Shown here: positions 1-6,685 of the stretch, piece after piece
Position numbering within the stretch: the stretch's first letter is position 1
Layout: every line of letters begins with the position of its first letter
From: an uncultured Ignavibacteriota bacterium
GTDB taxonomy: Bacteria; Bacteroidota; Ignavibacteria; Tepidaquicellales; Tepidaquicellaceae
Length of the DNA stretch: 7,262 nucleotides
Direction: 5' to 3'
NCBI GenBank assembly: GCA_937983305.1
Contig: CALKAJ010000047.1
Coordinates: 1 to 7,262 of the forward strand
Translations under genes and position numbers: made by a program
The notes under the pieces: generated by a model
The model's database searches: none
Told to the model about the DNA's origin: nothing
What the model saw: the letters and a program-made list of their open reading frames with translations, nothing else

Positions 1-53
1 TACGTCGACCACCTAGATCTACACTCTTTCCCTACACGACGCTCTTCCGATCT
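1..53 (+). other. Illumina P5/Read 1 adapter contamination
   Basis: The first 53 bases match the 3' 53 bases of the Illumina TruSeq universal (P5 plus Read 1 primer) adapter. I find two differences, both G to T, at positions 5 and 14. From position 21 onward, including the terminal GCTCTTCCGATCT, the match is perfect. Genomic sequence begins at 54. This is a library artefact left at a contig or read end. Everything to the left of 54 should be removed, and the gene that reaches this point is cut by the assembly, not by biology. Confidence 0.98.
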
Positions 54-1058
54 AACTTCCAAAGCAGGAGAAGGCAATTTAATATAGTTTAGTGTCTGCT
101 TAAACCAATTCCAGAAAGGGGGACCGTCCGGAAGCATTTTTACAAGATTATAATCCAAGGCTACAATGAATCGTGGGCTTCCCCATACTCCCGGAAGAAC
201 TTCATAAGAATTAATGTTCTCATTTATTGCTATTGGTTTTGAATAAGAAAGGTTTCGTGCCGAATATCCTATACTTATTTCAAGCCAATCTACCCAGTAT
301 TTCTTCAAATCTTTAGGCAATAAATTATATACATTAAAAGAAAGGAAAAAAGTTTGTCCTGAATAATTATCAATAAAATTATTCGAGGGATTTCTTGACA
401 ATTCACCATGCCATTCAGGTTTGAAGTACATGGCTTTTGGTGTTATATTTTGTAATATTGGCAGGTAATGCTGAGATACAAAAAACAAACTGCCTAACAT
501 ATCAAAATAGAAATCTGATGGTTCAAAACCCCAATCCTTTCCGTATCCATCCATTATCTCAATATAAGTTAAATAGGTCAAGCAGGTTAAACCACCTAAC
601 CAAATCGAACTCTCTTTACTTATTCCTACTTCTTGATATAAATCTCGATATAAATAACTTATAAAGTTACCTGACCAGAAATGCCCAAATTTATCTGTAT
701 ATAAGGCATAATCCCAACTCTCTATAATCCGGAAATTTGTTTTATCTTTCCAAATTGAATTCAATTGGTAATTATGTTGTAAAATAAACAGTCCGGCAGT
801 CCCGCCAACTAAAGCAAGACTTGGAAATAATTTCAGATGAGTTTCCTTAAACGGTAATTCGCCTGAAATCGTTGCTCTTTTATAATCGGCAAACTTCAGT
901 TCCATACTATCAATTCTCTCGTATTCATTAACTTTGTTGTTATCGGTTTTTCCATTTATATCCTTTTGAGAATTATCAGCTATTGTATTTTCTGCAACCA
1001 ATATTTCAACACCTAATAACAGTAAAATCAACCTAATTATCATTTTCCCAATAATCAT
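54..1058 (-). CDS. DUF2279/YfiM-like envelope protein, 3' end missing
   Basis: An open frame of 335 codons reads leftward from ATG 1058 to the adapter junction with no stop. Residues 6-22 are a hydrophobic signal-like segment (MIIRLILLLLGVEILVA) and residues 79-95 a second hydrophobic stretch. The core resembles the DUF2279 (YfiM-like) family, annotated as predicted periplasmic lipoproteins. It has a DKFGHFWSG block at 122-130 and an EIMDGYGKDWGFEPSDFYFD block at 167-186, followed by a Gly at 189. These correspond to the family's conserved DK-H and E-D-GF-D positions. No lipobox cysteine is visible near the start here. The molecular function of the family is unknown. The last visible residues (LNYIKLPSPALEV) look like the family's C-terminal region, so I infer that only a short tail is missing. 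ATG 1058 abuts the TAA of the upstream gene. An in-frame ATG at 1043 is an equally good start that still keeps the signal segment. The family call rests on remembered motifs. Confidence 0.75.
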
Positions 1059-1679
1059 TTAAACTGTTCCAACCGCATTTACTACAGCTATATTGCTTGG
1101 ACCACTTGTTTCATCTCCTTTTCTAGCTTTTACCAAATATTGAATGGGTAAACCGACCGGATGACCGCTGTGAACATAACTTGTTTTGGTTATTACATTC
1201 AATAAAATCCATTGAGTATTTGGCGGAATACTATATTCAATTACAAATTGCGTTCCCGGAGAATTACCGTTTCTACTCCAATCAAGCTCGATAGAGCCGT
1301 CAGGAAGTAACTCGGCTACCAATTCATTCGGTGGAACCGGTGAAACAGGATAATGACTTCCATCCCGGGGAGAAATACCGAGTTGCAGCTTCAAAGCAGT
1401 AGTAACTGCGGGATTTGCCTGAATTTTATTCACAACAAGACGCACTTTGTCAATTATCGAATCCTTTGTAGCGTCTTTGGTATCGACAGCGGAGGCAAGA
1501 GCGGCTTTTTTCGCCTCGACATCGTTTAGATTAGTGGAATAAGTCGGCTGAAGAGTAGAAATCGGCGTTAAATCACCGGCAACAAGTCCAAGTGCCGCAG
1601 TATTTGCAGTAGCTATTGTAACGAAATTTGCAAGCCAAGCAACAAAATCGGCGTCTTTTGAAGGAAAATAATTAGCCAT
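1059..1679 (-). CDS. Fibronectin type III domain protein with helical N-terminus
   Basis: This 206-aa protein has two parts. Residues 1-100 are Ala-rich and predicted helical (MANYFPSKDADFVAWLANF, then Ala/Lys/Asp-rich heptad-like stretches at 50-100) and there is no signal peptide. Residues about 114-203 form a fibronectin type III beta-sandwich: the PVPP entry, the GSIELDWSRN strand with its core Trp at 134, FVIEYS at 145-150, the YLVKARKG strand at 181-188 and the GPSNIAVV end. FN3 domains usually mediate binding; no catalytic residues are apparent. Proteins starting 'MANY-P--DADF--WL-NF' recur as uncharacterised proteins in Bacteroidota-like genomes as far as I recall, with no assigned role. 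The start is supported by an AGGAGA ribosome binding site 8 bases upstream. Three sampled 60-base lines of the gene have 45-47% G+C, against 35% in one pump line and 28% in one line of the downstream gene. It is probably co-transcribed with the DUF2279-like gene, whose ATG directly follows its TAA. Confidence 0.85.
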   Translation of the reverse strand: MANYFPSKDADFVAWLANFVTIATANTAALGLVAGDLTPISTLQPTYSTNLNDVEAKKAALASAVDTKDATKDSIIDKVRLVVNKIQANPAVTTALKLQLGISPRDGSHYPVSPVPPNELVAELLPDGSIELDWSRNGNSPGTQFVIEYSIPPNTQWILLNVITKTSYVHSGHPVGLPIQYLVKARKGDETSGPSNIAVVNAVGTV

Positions 1680-1687
1680 ATCAATAA

Positions 1688-1693
1688 TCTCCT
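1688..1693 (-). promoter_or_regulatory. Shine-Dalgarno site of the FN3 gene
   Basis: The minus strand reads AGGAGA here, followed by an 8-base AT-rich spacer and ATG at 1679. It is the clearest ribosome binding site outside the efflux operon and fixes the start of the 206-aa protein. I could not identify convincing -35/-10 boxes or a TAnnTTTG Bacteroidota-type -7 box upstream. Confidence 0.7.
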
Positions 1694-1731
1694 AAATTTA
1701 TTCAAGAAAAACACATTATTTCAAAATAAAA

Positions 1732-1790
1732 ATTCCAAGATTCCAAAGAAAAATCAAAAGTTTCTTCGTAAAATCTCCAAATTACCAAAG
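1732..1790. repeat. Paired CCAA direct repeats, 42 bp apart
   Basis: Two similar blocks, 1732-1748 and 1773-1790, each contain two CCAA cores 8 bp apart (cores start at 1735 and 1743, then 1777 and 1785). The blocks are offset by exactly 42 bp, about four helical turns. They lie some 53-110 bp upstream of the FN3 start codon, where a promoter and operators would be expected. The sequence is AT-rich and simple, so chance similarity is a real possibility. Confidence 0.3.
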
Positions 1791-1804
1791 AATAGAAGCA
1801 TATA

Positions 1805-1833
1805 TCTCAAGAAATATTGGAGGAATCTTGAGA
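1805..1833. repeat. 8-bp inverted repeat in the intergenic region
   Basis: TCTCAAGA at 1805-1812 and TCTTGAGA at 1826-1833 are perfect reverse complements separated by 13 bases. The stem is AT-rich and no clean T run follows on either strand, so it is not a convincing intrinsic terminator. It could be a dyad operator for the FN3 unit or a weak RNA hairpin at the end of the efflux operon transcript. Apart from this and the CCAA repeats, 1680-1898 shows no ORF or RNA gene that I can support. Confidence 0.35.
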
Positions 1834-1898
1834 AATTATGTTTCTATTTCTTTAATAATAAAAATTAACCATACATTTCCTATTTCTTTATTGTTTTA

Positions 1899-1982
1899 TC
1901 AAATCGTAATACCGATTCCAGTTCCTACAGTTAAGTAACATGCATTTGGATAAATTTCGGTGCGATACGATTTTATTTTCAT
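1899..1982 (-). CDS. Possible 27-aa peptide overlapping the PII stop
   Basis: ATG at 1982 overlaps the TGA of the PII gene as ATGA, the usual arrangement for translational coupling. The frame gives 27 residues, MKIKSYRTEIYPNACYLTVG followed by TGIGITI, then TGA at 1899. Shine-Dalgarno-like AGGAG (1993-1997) and AAGGGG (1987-1992) lie inside the PII coding end, 10 and 4 bases from the ATG. The peptide has a short basic start and a hydrophobic Thr/Gly/Ile end. I recognise no family. It may be a genuine small protein of the operon, the stub of a decayed gene, or chance. The purine-rich PII tail could also produce these sites by accident. Confidence 0.3.
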   Translation of the reverse strand: MKIKSYRTEIYPNACYLTVGTGIGITI

Positions 1983-2320
1983 ATCGCCCCTTCTCCTCTT
2001 TCATTCGTTCTGATTTTGATTACATCTTCGACAGTGTACACAAAAATCTTTCCATCGCCGGTATTTCCTGTATGAGCATATTTCTGTATGACATTTACAG
2101 CTTCTTCAACCATTTCATCAGAAACAACGACTTCGAGTTTTATTCTTGGAATAAACTCGACCAAATCATAAACTATTTTATCAGGAGCATTTTTTGCCCT
2201 GCTTTTACCAAAACCCTTAATATCTGATACTGTAACACCGGGTAAACCTTCTATTTTTGTTAACTCATCAATAACTTCCAATAGTTTAAAGGGTCTTATA
2301 ATTGCTTTTATTTCTTTCAT
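1979..2320 (-). CDS. PII-family signalling protein, PII-NG type, metal-efflux linked
   Basis: This 113-aa protein matches GlnB/GlnK over its whole length: MKEIKAIIRPFKL at the start, the KGFG turn at 35-38, the B-loop TGNTGDGKIFV at 84-94 and the C-terminal IRTNERGEGAI. PII proteins are trimers that bind ATP/ADP, and often 2-oxoglutarate, and control partner proteins through the T-loop. Aligned by eye to E. coli GlnB there is one extra residue near 24. The uridylylated Tyr51 falls on Asp52 (a Tyr sits next to it at 51), the Mg-ATP/2-oxoglutarate ligand Gln39 on Ser40, and Lys58 on Arg59. The canonical YRGAEY block is absent. The nucleotide-binding B-loop is kept, but classic nitrogen control through GlnD is unlikely. 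This fits the PII-NG group known from heavy-metal efflux operons, whose suggested role is regulating the pump. An AGGA site lies 7 bases before the ATG. A strong hairpin separates it from the pump gene 61 bp upstream. Confidence 0.92.
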   Translation of the reverse strand: MKEIKAIIRPFKLLEVIDELTKIEGLPGVTVSDIKGFGKSRAKNAPDKIVYDLVEFIPRIKLEVVVSDEMVEEAVNVIQKYAHTGNTGDGKIFVYTVEDVIKIRTNERGEGAI

Positions 2321-2348
2321 TTTATTTTCCTAAAATATTTTATAAAAT

Positions 2349-2375
2349 TCCGGCTTGTTTTGATGACAAGCCGGA
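2349..2375 (-). terminator. Intercistronic hairpin between pump and PII genes
   Basis: A perfect 10-bp inverted repeat, TCCGGCTTGT and ACAAGCCGGA, encloses a 7-base loop. On the minus strand it starts 6 bases after the pump stop codon and is followed by an AT-rich run (ATTTTATAAAATATTTT) leading to the PII ribosome binding site. The GC-rich stem plus T-rich tail resembles an intrinsic terminator. Because the next gene follows in the same direction and the T run is broken, it may instead be a partial terminator or attenuator that lowers PII expression, or a stem that protects the pump mRNA 3' end. Confidence 0.65.
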
Positions 2376-2381
2376 TATAAT

Positions 2382-5300
2382 TTACATTTCTGCTTCGACT
2401 TTCCTTTTTTCAAACCAACTATATATCGAAGGAATAATCAACAAGGTTAAAATTGTTGATGTGATTAACCCTCCAACAACAACAACTGCAAGCGGTTTTT
2501 GAACTTCAGAGCCTGCACCGGTTGATACAATTGCCGGAACCAAACTAAAAATAGTAATGAATGCTGTCATAAGCACTGGGCGCAACCTGTCCATACTACC
2601 TTTTTCAATTGCTTCACTAAGAGGCAAGCCTTCTTCTCTAAGCTGATTAATATGAGTAACCAGTACAACTCCATTGAGAACTGCCACCCCAAATAGTACA
2701 ATAAACCCTACAGAAGCAGGGACAGATAAGTATAGACCCGATAAATAAAGAGCCACTATACCTCCAATCAATGCAAAAGGTAAGTTAGAGATTACGAGCA
2801 TTGTTAATCGCATTGAATGAAATGTTACAAACAGCAATAAAATGATTAATCCAAGTGCAATTGGAGCAATAATAATTAATTTGGTCATTGCTCTCTGTTG
2901 ACTCTCAAACTGTCCTCCCCAGTTTAAATAATATCCGGCAGGTAATTTTACATTTTGTTTTATTTTTTCTTTTGCCTCTTTAACAAAGCTTCCAATATCT
3001 CTACCGCTTATATTCAATTCAATTCCAATTCTTCTTATACCATCCTGACGACTGATTTGAACAGGTCCTTCAATCATTTTTATTTCTGCTATTTGTGCTA
3101 ATGGAATATTAGTTCCAGTTTTTGTAGGTATAAAAATGTTGCCGATAGTTTCAATTGAATTTCTTTTATCTTCAGGAATACGAACAGCTATATCGAAATT
3201 TTTATTTTCTTCATAGAATTTTGTAGCCGACTTTCCCGCTATTGCTATTTCAACAACATTTTGGACATCACTAATATTTAATCCATATCTGGCTATTTTA
3301 CCTCTGTCAATTGCAATAGTTAAATAAGGTTGACCATCTACTTTTTCGGTTATTAAGTCTGTACCACCTTTAATTCCAGTAAGAACTTTTGCTATTTCAT
3401 CAGCTTTTTCTTTTAATATTTCTATATCATCACCAAACAGTTTTAAGATCAGTTGAGCTCTTGTACCTGCAACAATCTCATCAATTCGGCACTGTATTGG
3501 TTGACTGAATCCAAAAGCAATTCCCGGTATCGATTCAAGTGATTCTCTCATTTCATTATTTAGTTCTTCTCTTGAAATATTTCTTTTCCATTGGCTTTTT
3601 GGTTTTAAAACACCAACATATCCAGTTTTATCTACTCCTCTGGTATCGAGGGCAACTCCTGTTTGTCCAATTCTACCCACAACTTCGTCTAATTCCTCGA
3701 ACTTCTCAAGTTTTGAAATAGCCATTTTTTGAACTTCTATCGATTTTGGTAGTGAAACACCAGGTAATAATGCAATATCCATATCAAAAGCACCTTCATC
3801 CATAATTGGTATAAATTCTGTACCTAAGCGGGTAAAAAGAAGCAATGAACCAATTAAAGCGATAACGGATGTAATTAGAATAACATATTTCCTTCTTATG
3901 CTATACCTAAGAAGAGGAAGGTATTTTTTAGAGAAAAACCTCATTACAGGACTTTCTTTTTCAGCTTGAGGTTTAAGAAATATAGCACATAATTGAGGTA
4001 TAATAAATATTGACATTAGAAGAGATGCAATTATGGCTAAACCCACTGTTATAGCTAATGGTGCAAACATTTTACCTTCAATGCCTTCCAATGCAAGAAT
4101 TGGTATAAATGTTATTGCAATGATAAGTTCTCCGTAAATACTTGGCTTCCTGACATCGAGAATTGCTTTTAAAACAAGAGACATCCTATTCATAATACCT
4201 TTGCCTTCGTTTAACATTCTTTGAACGTTTTCAACTTGAATGATGGAGGCATCGAATTTCATTCCGGTTGATATAACAAGGCCTCCAATAGACATTAGAT
4301 TGGCACTGATACCAAGCAATTTCATAAAAACAAAAGTCAGCAAAAGAGATATTGGAAGAGCTATTAATATTACTGCAGAACCTCTAAAACTTCTTAATAA
4401 AATAAAAGTAATAATTAATACAAGTATTGAGCCTTCTAAAAGAGCTCTGATAATTGTAAAGATACTATCATCAACTATATCGGTTCTATCATAATAAGGA
4501 ACAATTTTGATACCTTCAGGAAGCATATTACTTTCATTGATTTCGTTAACTTTTTCTTTTACTTTATGTACTACTTCCCGACCATTTTCACCTCTCAGCA
4601 TCATTACAATTCCACCAACAGTTTCGTTCTGACCGCTCTTTAGTGCGGCACCCATTCTTACCGCTTCTCCAATATTTACTTGAGCTACATCTTTAATGAA
4701 AACAGGAGTTCCTTCGAAAGATTTTAAAACAATATTTTCAATATCATTTATTGATTTAATTAATCCAACGCTACGAATAATATATTGGTCGGAACTTCTT
4801 TCAAGAATATTACCTCCAACATTTTGGTTGTTGTTCCCTATAGCAGAATATACCTCATCAGCAGTGATATTGTATTTTAGTAGTTTATCTGGAGAGATAA
4901 TTACTTGATATTGTTTAAAATAACCTCCAAAAGAGTTAATCTCATTAACTCCGGGAACATTCTTCAACTGAGGTGTTATAACCCATTCTTGAAGAGTCCT
5001 TAAATTACTAAGATATTTTATTTTACCAAGTGAATCATCGGGCATATTTCCTTCAAGAGTATATTGATATATTTCTCCCATTACAGTTGCAATAGGTCCC
5101 ATTGCAATTTCGACTCCTTGAGGAACTTTTTCTTTAGCTTCATCTAAACGTTCAAATACCAGTTGTCGGGCAAAGTAAATGTCAACATTATCTTTGAAGA
5201 CTAAAGTTACAATGGAAAGTCCAAATTTAGTTACAGAACGCATTTGAACTACATCCGGTATTCCTCGCATTGCCATTTCAATTGGATAAGTCACATTTCT

Positions 5301-5486
5301 TTCTATTTCAATAGCTGAAAGTCCGTCGGCATGACTGATTATTTCAACTTGTATATTTGTAACATCTGGGAAAGCATCAATGGAGATATTATAAGCTGAA
5401 TAAATCCCGAATGCTATTATCAATAAAGAAATGAATAAAATCATTCCTTTTCTTGTGAGTGTCAAAGTTATTAATTTTTCTAACAT
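2382..5486 (-). CDS. czcA: Heavy-metal efflux RND pump, CzcA/CusA family
   Basis: This complete 1034-aa inner-membrane pump exchanges protons for metal cations and feeds them into the adaptor/outer-membrane channel. Layout: TM1 at about 13-31, first periplasmic porter region about 35-335, TM2-6 about 340-505, TM7 about 533-552, second porter region about 555-865, TM8-12 about 868-1022. Family blocks include ERNVTYPIE (62-70), DIYFARQLVFERLDEA (102-117), GPIATVMGEIYQYTLEG (130-146), LEGIEGKMFAPLA (466-478) and RLRPVLMTA (967-975). TM4 reads LVISTGMKFDASIIQVEN (403-420). Asp412 and Glu419 are kept, but the first Asp of the CzcA DFG motif is absent, as in CusA. By-eye alignment puts Asp570, Lys620 and Glu670 at the three CusA copper-binding Met positions (573, 623, 672), which favours divalent cations such as Zn, Co, Cd or Ni over Cu(I)/Ag(I). 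The substrate is not proven. The ATG overlaps the adaptor's TGA by one base (TGATG), with GAGGGG 11 bases upstream, so the two genes are probably translationally coupled. Confidence 0.96.
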   Translation of the reverse strand: MLEKLITLTLTRKGMILFISLLIIAFGIYSAYNISIDAFPDVTNIQVEIISHADGLSAIEIERNVTYPIEMAMRGIPDVVQMRSVTKFGLSIVTLVFKDNVDIYFARQLVFERLDEAKEKVPQGVEIAMGPIATVMGEIYQYTLEGNMPDDSLGKIKYLSNLRTLQEWVITPQLKNVPGVNEINSFGGYFKQYQVIISPDKLLKYNITADEVYSAIGNNNQNVGGNILERSSDQYIIRSVGLIKSINDIENIVLKSFEGTPVFIKDVAQVNIGEAVRMGAALKSGQNETVGGIVMMLRGENGREVVHKVKEKVNEINESNMLPEGIKIVPYYDRTDIVDDSIFTIIRALLEGSILVLIITFILLRSFRGSAVILIALPISLLLTFVFMKLLGISANLMSIGGLVISTGMKFDASIIQVENVQRMLNEGKGIMNRMSLVLKAILDVRKPSIYGELIIAITFIPILALEGIEGKMFAPLAITVGLAIIASLLMSIFIIPQLCAIFLKPQAEKESPVMRFFSKKYLPLLRYSIRRKYVILITSVIALIGSLLLFTRLGTEFIPIMDEGAFDMDIALLPGVSLPKSIEVQKMAISKLEKFEELDEVVGRIGQTGVALDTRGVDKTGYVGVLKPKSQWKRNISREELNNEMRESLESIPGIAFGFSQPIQCRIDEIVAGTRAQLILKLFGDDIEILKEKADEIAKVLTGIKGGTDLITEKVDGQPYLTIAIDRGKIARYGLNISDVQNVVEIAIAGKSATKFYEENKNFDIAVRIPEDKRNSIETIGNIFIPTKTGTNIPLAQIAEIKMIEGPVQISRQDGIRRIGIELNISGRDIGSFVKEAKEKIKQNVKLPAGYYLNWGGQFESQQRAMTKLIIIAPIALGLIILLLFVTFHSMRLTMLVISNLPFALIGGIVALYLSGLYLSVPASVGFIVLFGVAVLNGVVLVTHINQLREEGLPLSEAIEKGSMDRLRPVLMTAFITIFSLVPAIVSTGAGSEVQKPLAVVVVGGLITSTILTLLIIPSIYSWFEKRKVEAEM

Positions 5487-6670
5487 CAGTGTTCATGCCC
5501 CTCTAATTCTTCTTTTTTCATTTCACTATTTAAGTAGAAAACTCCTTTTGTGATTAGAATATCACCTTCATTAAGACCCTCTCTGATTTCAATTCTTTTA
5601 TTTGAAGTTAAACCTATTGATACAAATCTTTGCTCAAATGTTGTATCAGATGTCCTAATAAACACAAAATATTTTTCACCTTCTTTAACGACCGATTCTT
5701 CAGGTACCATGATAGCATGCGTATTATCGCCGACCGGTAATTTTAGTTCTCCAAACATTTGTGGTTTTAATTTATTCTGATTATTTGAAAATTCAGTTCT
5801 TACTAACAACGTTCTGGATTTTTCGTCAATAGATTGACCAATATATATGACATTACCAGTAAATTCTTCATTGGGATATACAGAAGATACAAAAACAGCG
5901 GATGTTTTCTGTGTGAATTTATTTAAATCTTTTTCAAATACTTGTCCATCAATCCAAACTGAGCTAGTATTAACAACTTTAAAAGCACTTGTATTTGTTT
6001 CTATTAACTGACCAACAACTATGTTCCTTTCAACTACAATTCCGTTGATTGGTGACTTTATGGGTAAAGTACCCGATGTATGTTCATCATGGGAATTGCC
6101 ATTGAGCATATCATCATCAGTAAGTCCTATAGAATGGATCCTTTTATCCTCAGCTTTGAATTCAGCCAATGCTTTTTCGTATTCAGCTTGACTTTCTAAT
6201 AAACTTTTTTGAGAACCTATTTTCTCGTCAAATAACTTTTTTTGTCTTTCATATGTTGATTTAGTAAAATCAAGGTTTGCTTTTGCCTTTAGAAAACCAG
6301 CCTTAATTGTTCCAATGTCTAATCCTTCGACCATCATAAGAACCTGACCAGCTTTTACGTAATCACCGATCTTCACAAACACCTTCTGTACTCTTCCTTG
6401 TACTAATGAGCCAACATAAGCTTCATTATCTTGATTGGGTACTATGGTTGCGGGAAGCGAAATAAAACCGGTCATAGATTGTAACGAAACTGTCTCTGTT
6501 TCAATACTAATCAGTTTAAGTGATTCTTTATTTAATGTTACTATCTCTGAGTGTTTTTCATGCTCATTCTCATGTTTCTCTTCAATCTTGGGGGTTTCTT
6601 TTTCACTACATCCTAAAAGTATAAATGCTTGAAAAATAACAACCAATAATATTTTGATATTTAATTTCAT
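5486..6670 (-). CDS. czcB: Periplasmic adaptor lipoprotein of metal RND efflux (CzcB/CusB type)
   Basis: This 394-aa membrane-fusion protein links the RND pump to the outer-membrane channel. The signal peptide ends in a lipobox LLGC with Cys21, so the mature protein is lipid-anchored. A His/Glu-rich tail follows (residues 33-40 hold HENEHEKH). The first half of the lipoyl domain is at about 84-116 (GRVQKVFVKIGDYVKAGQVL), an alpha-hairpin coiled coil at about 120-180 and the second lipoyl half at about 203-225 (LPIKSPINGIVVERN). The beta-barrel spans about 228-310 and the membrane-proximal domain about 310-390. A second His cluster (SHDEH, 193-197) sits between hairpin and lipoyl half, and the protein ends GHEH. 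Such clusters could bind metal and hand it to the pump; this is inference. The length is normal for CusB/CzcB. A GGAG site lies 6 bases before ATG 6670, and the gap to the outer-membrane factor gene is only 15 bp. Confidence 0.95.
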   Translation of the reverse strand: MKLNIKILLVVIFQAFILLGCSEKETPKIEEKHENEHEKHSEIVTLNKESLKLISIETETVSLQSMTGFISLPATIVPNQDNEAYVGSLVQGRVQKVFVKIGDYVKAGQVLMMVEGLDIGTIKAGFLKAKANLDFTKSTYERQKKLFDEKIGSQKSLLESQAEYEKALAEFKAEDKRIHSIGLTDDDMLNGNSHDEHTSGTLPIKSPINGIVVERNIVVGQLIETNTSAFKVVNTSSVWIDGQVFEKDLNKFTQKTSAVFVSSVYPNEEFTGNVIYIGQSIDEKSRTLLVRTEFSNNQNKLKPQMFGELKLPVGDNTHAIMVPEESVVKEGEKYFVFIRTSDTTFEQRFVSIGLTSNKRIEIREGLNEGDILITKGVFYLNSEMKKEELEGHEH

Positions 6671-6685
6671 TTATTTCTCCGATTC

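Noticed and set aside
437..664. Plus-strand ORF of 75 codons
   Set aside because: It lies wholly inside the DUF2279-like gene on the opposite strand, has no ribosome binding site and a low-complexity Asn/Leu-rich product. It is a shadow frame.
1680..1978. Possible small RNA, tRNA, riboswitch or CRISPR repeats in the intergenic stretch
   Set aside because: I see no cloverleaf, no regularly spaced long repeats and no recognisable riboswitch core, only AT-rich sequence with the short repeats already listed.
1959..1990. Inverted repeat GGTGCGATA / TATCGCCCC (one mismatch) at the PII stop, considered as the operon terminator
   Set aside because: The repeat overlaps the coding end, has a 14-base loop and is not followed by a T run on the minus strand, so it does not look like an intrinsic terminator.
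1940..2227. Plus-strand ORF of 95 codons
   Set aside because: It is antisense to the PII gene, which has clear family signatures. The Phe/Ser/Ile-rich product matches nothing recognisable.
3539..6632. Several plus-strand ORFs of 60-84 codons (for example 4240-4494, 5550-5780, 6435-6632)
   Set aside because: All are antisense to the pump or adaptor genes, whose protein motifs run continuously on the other strand.
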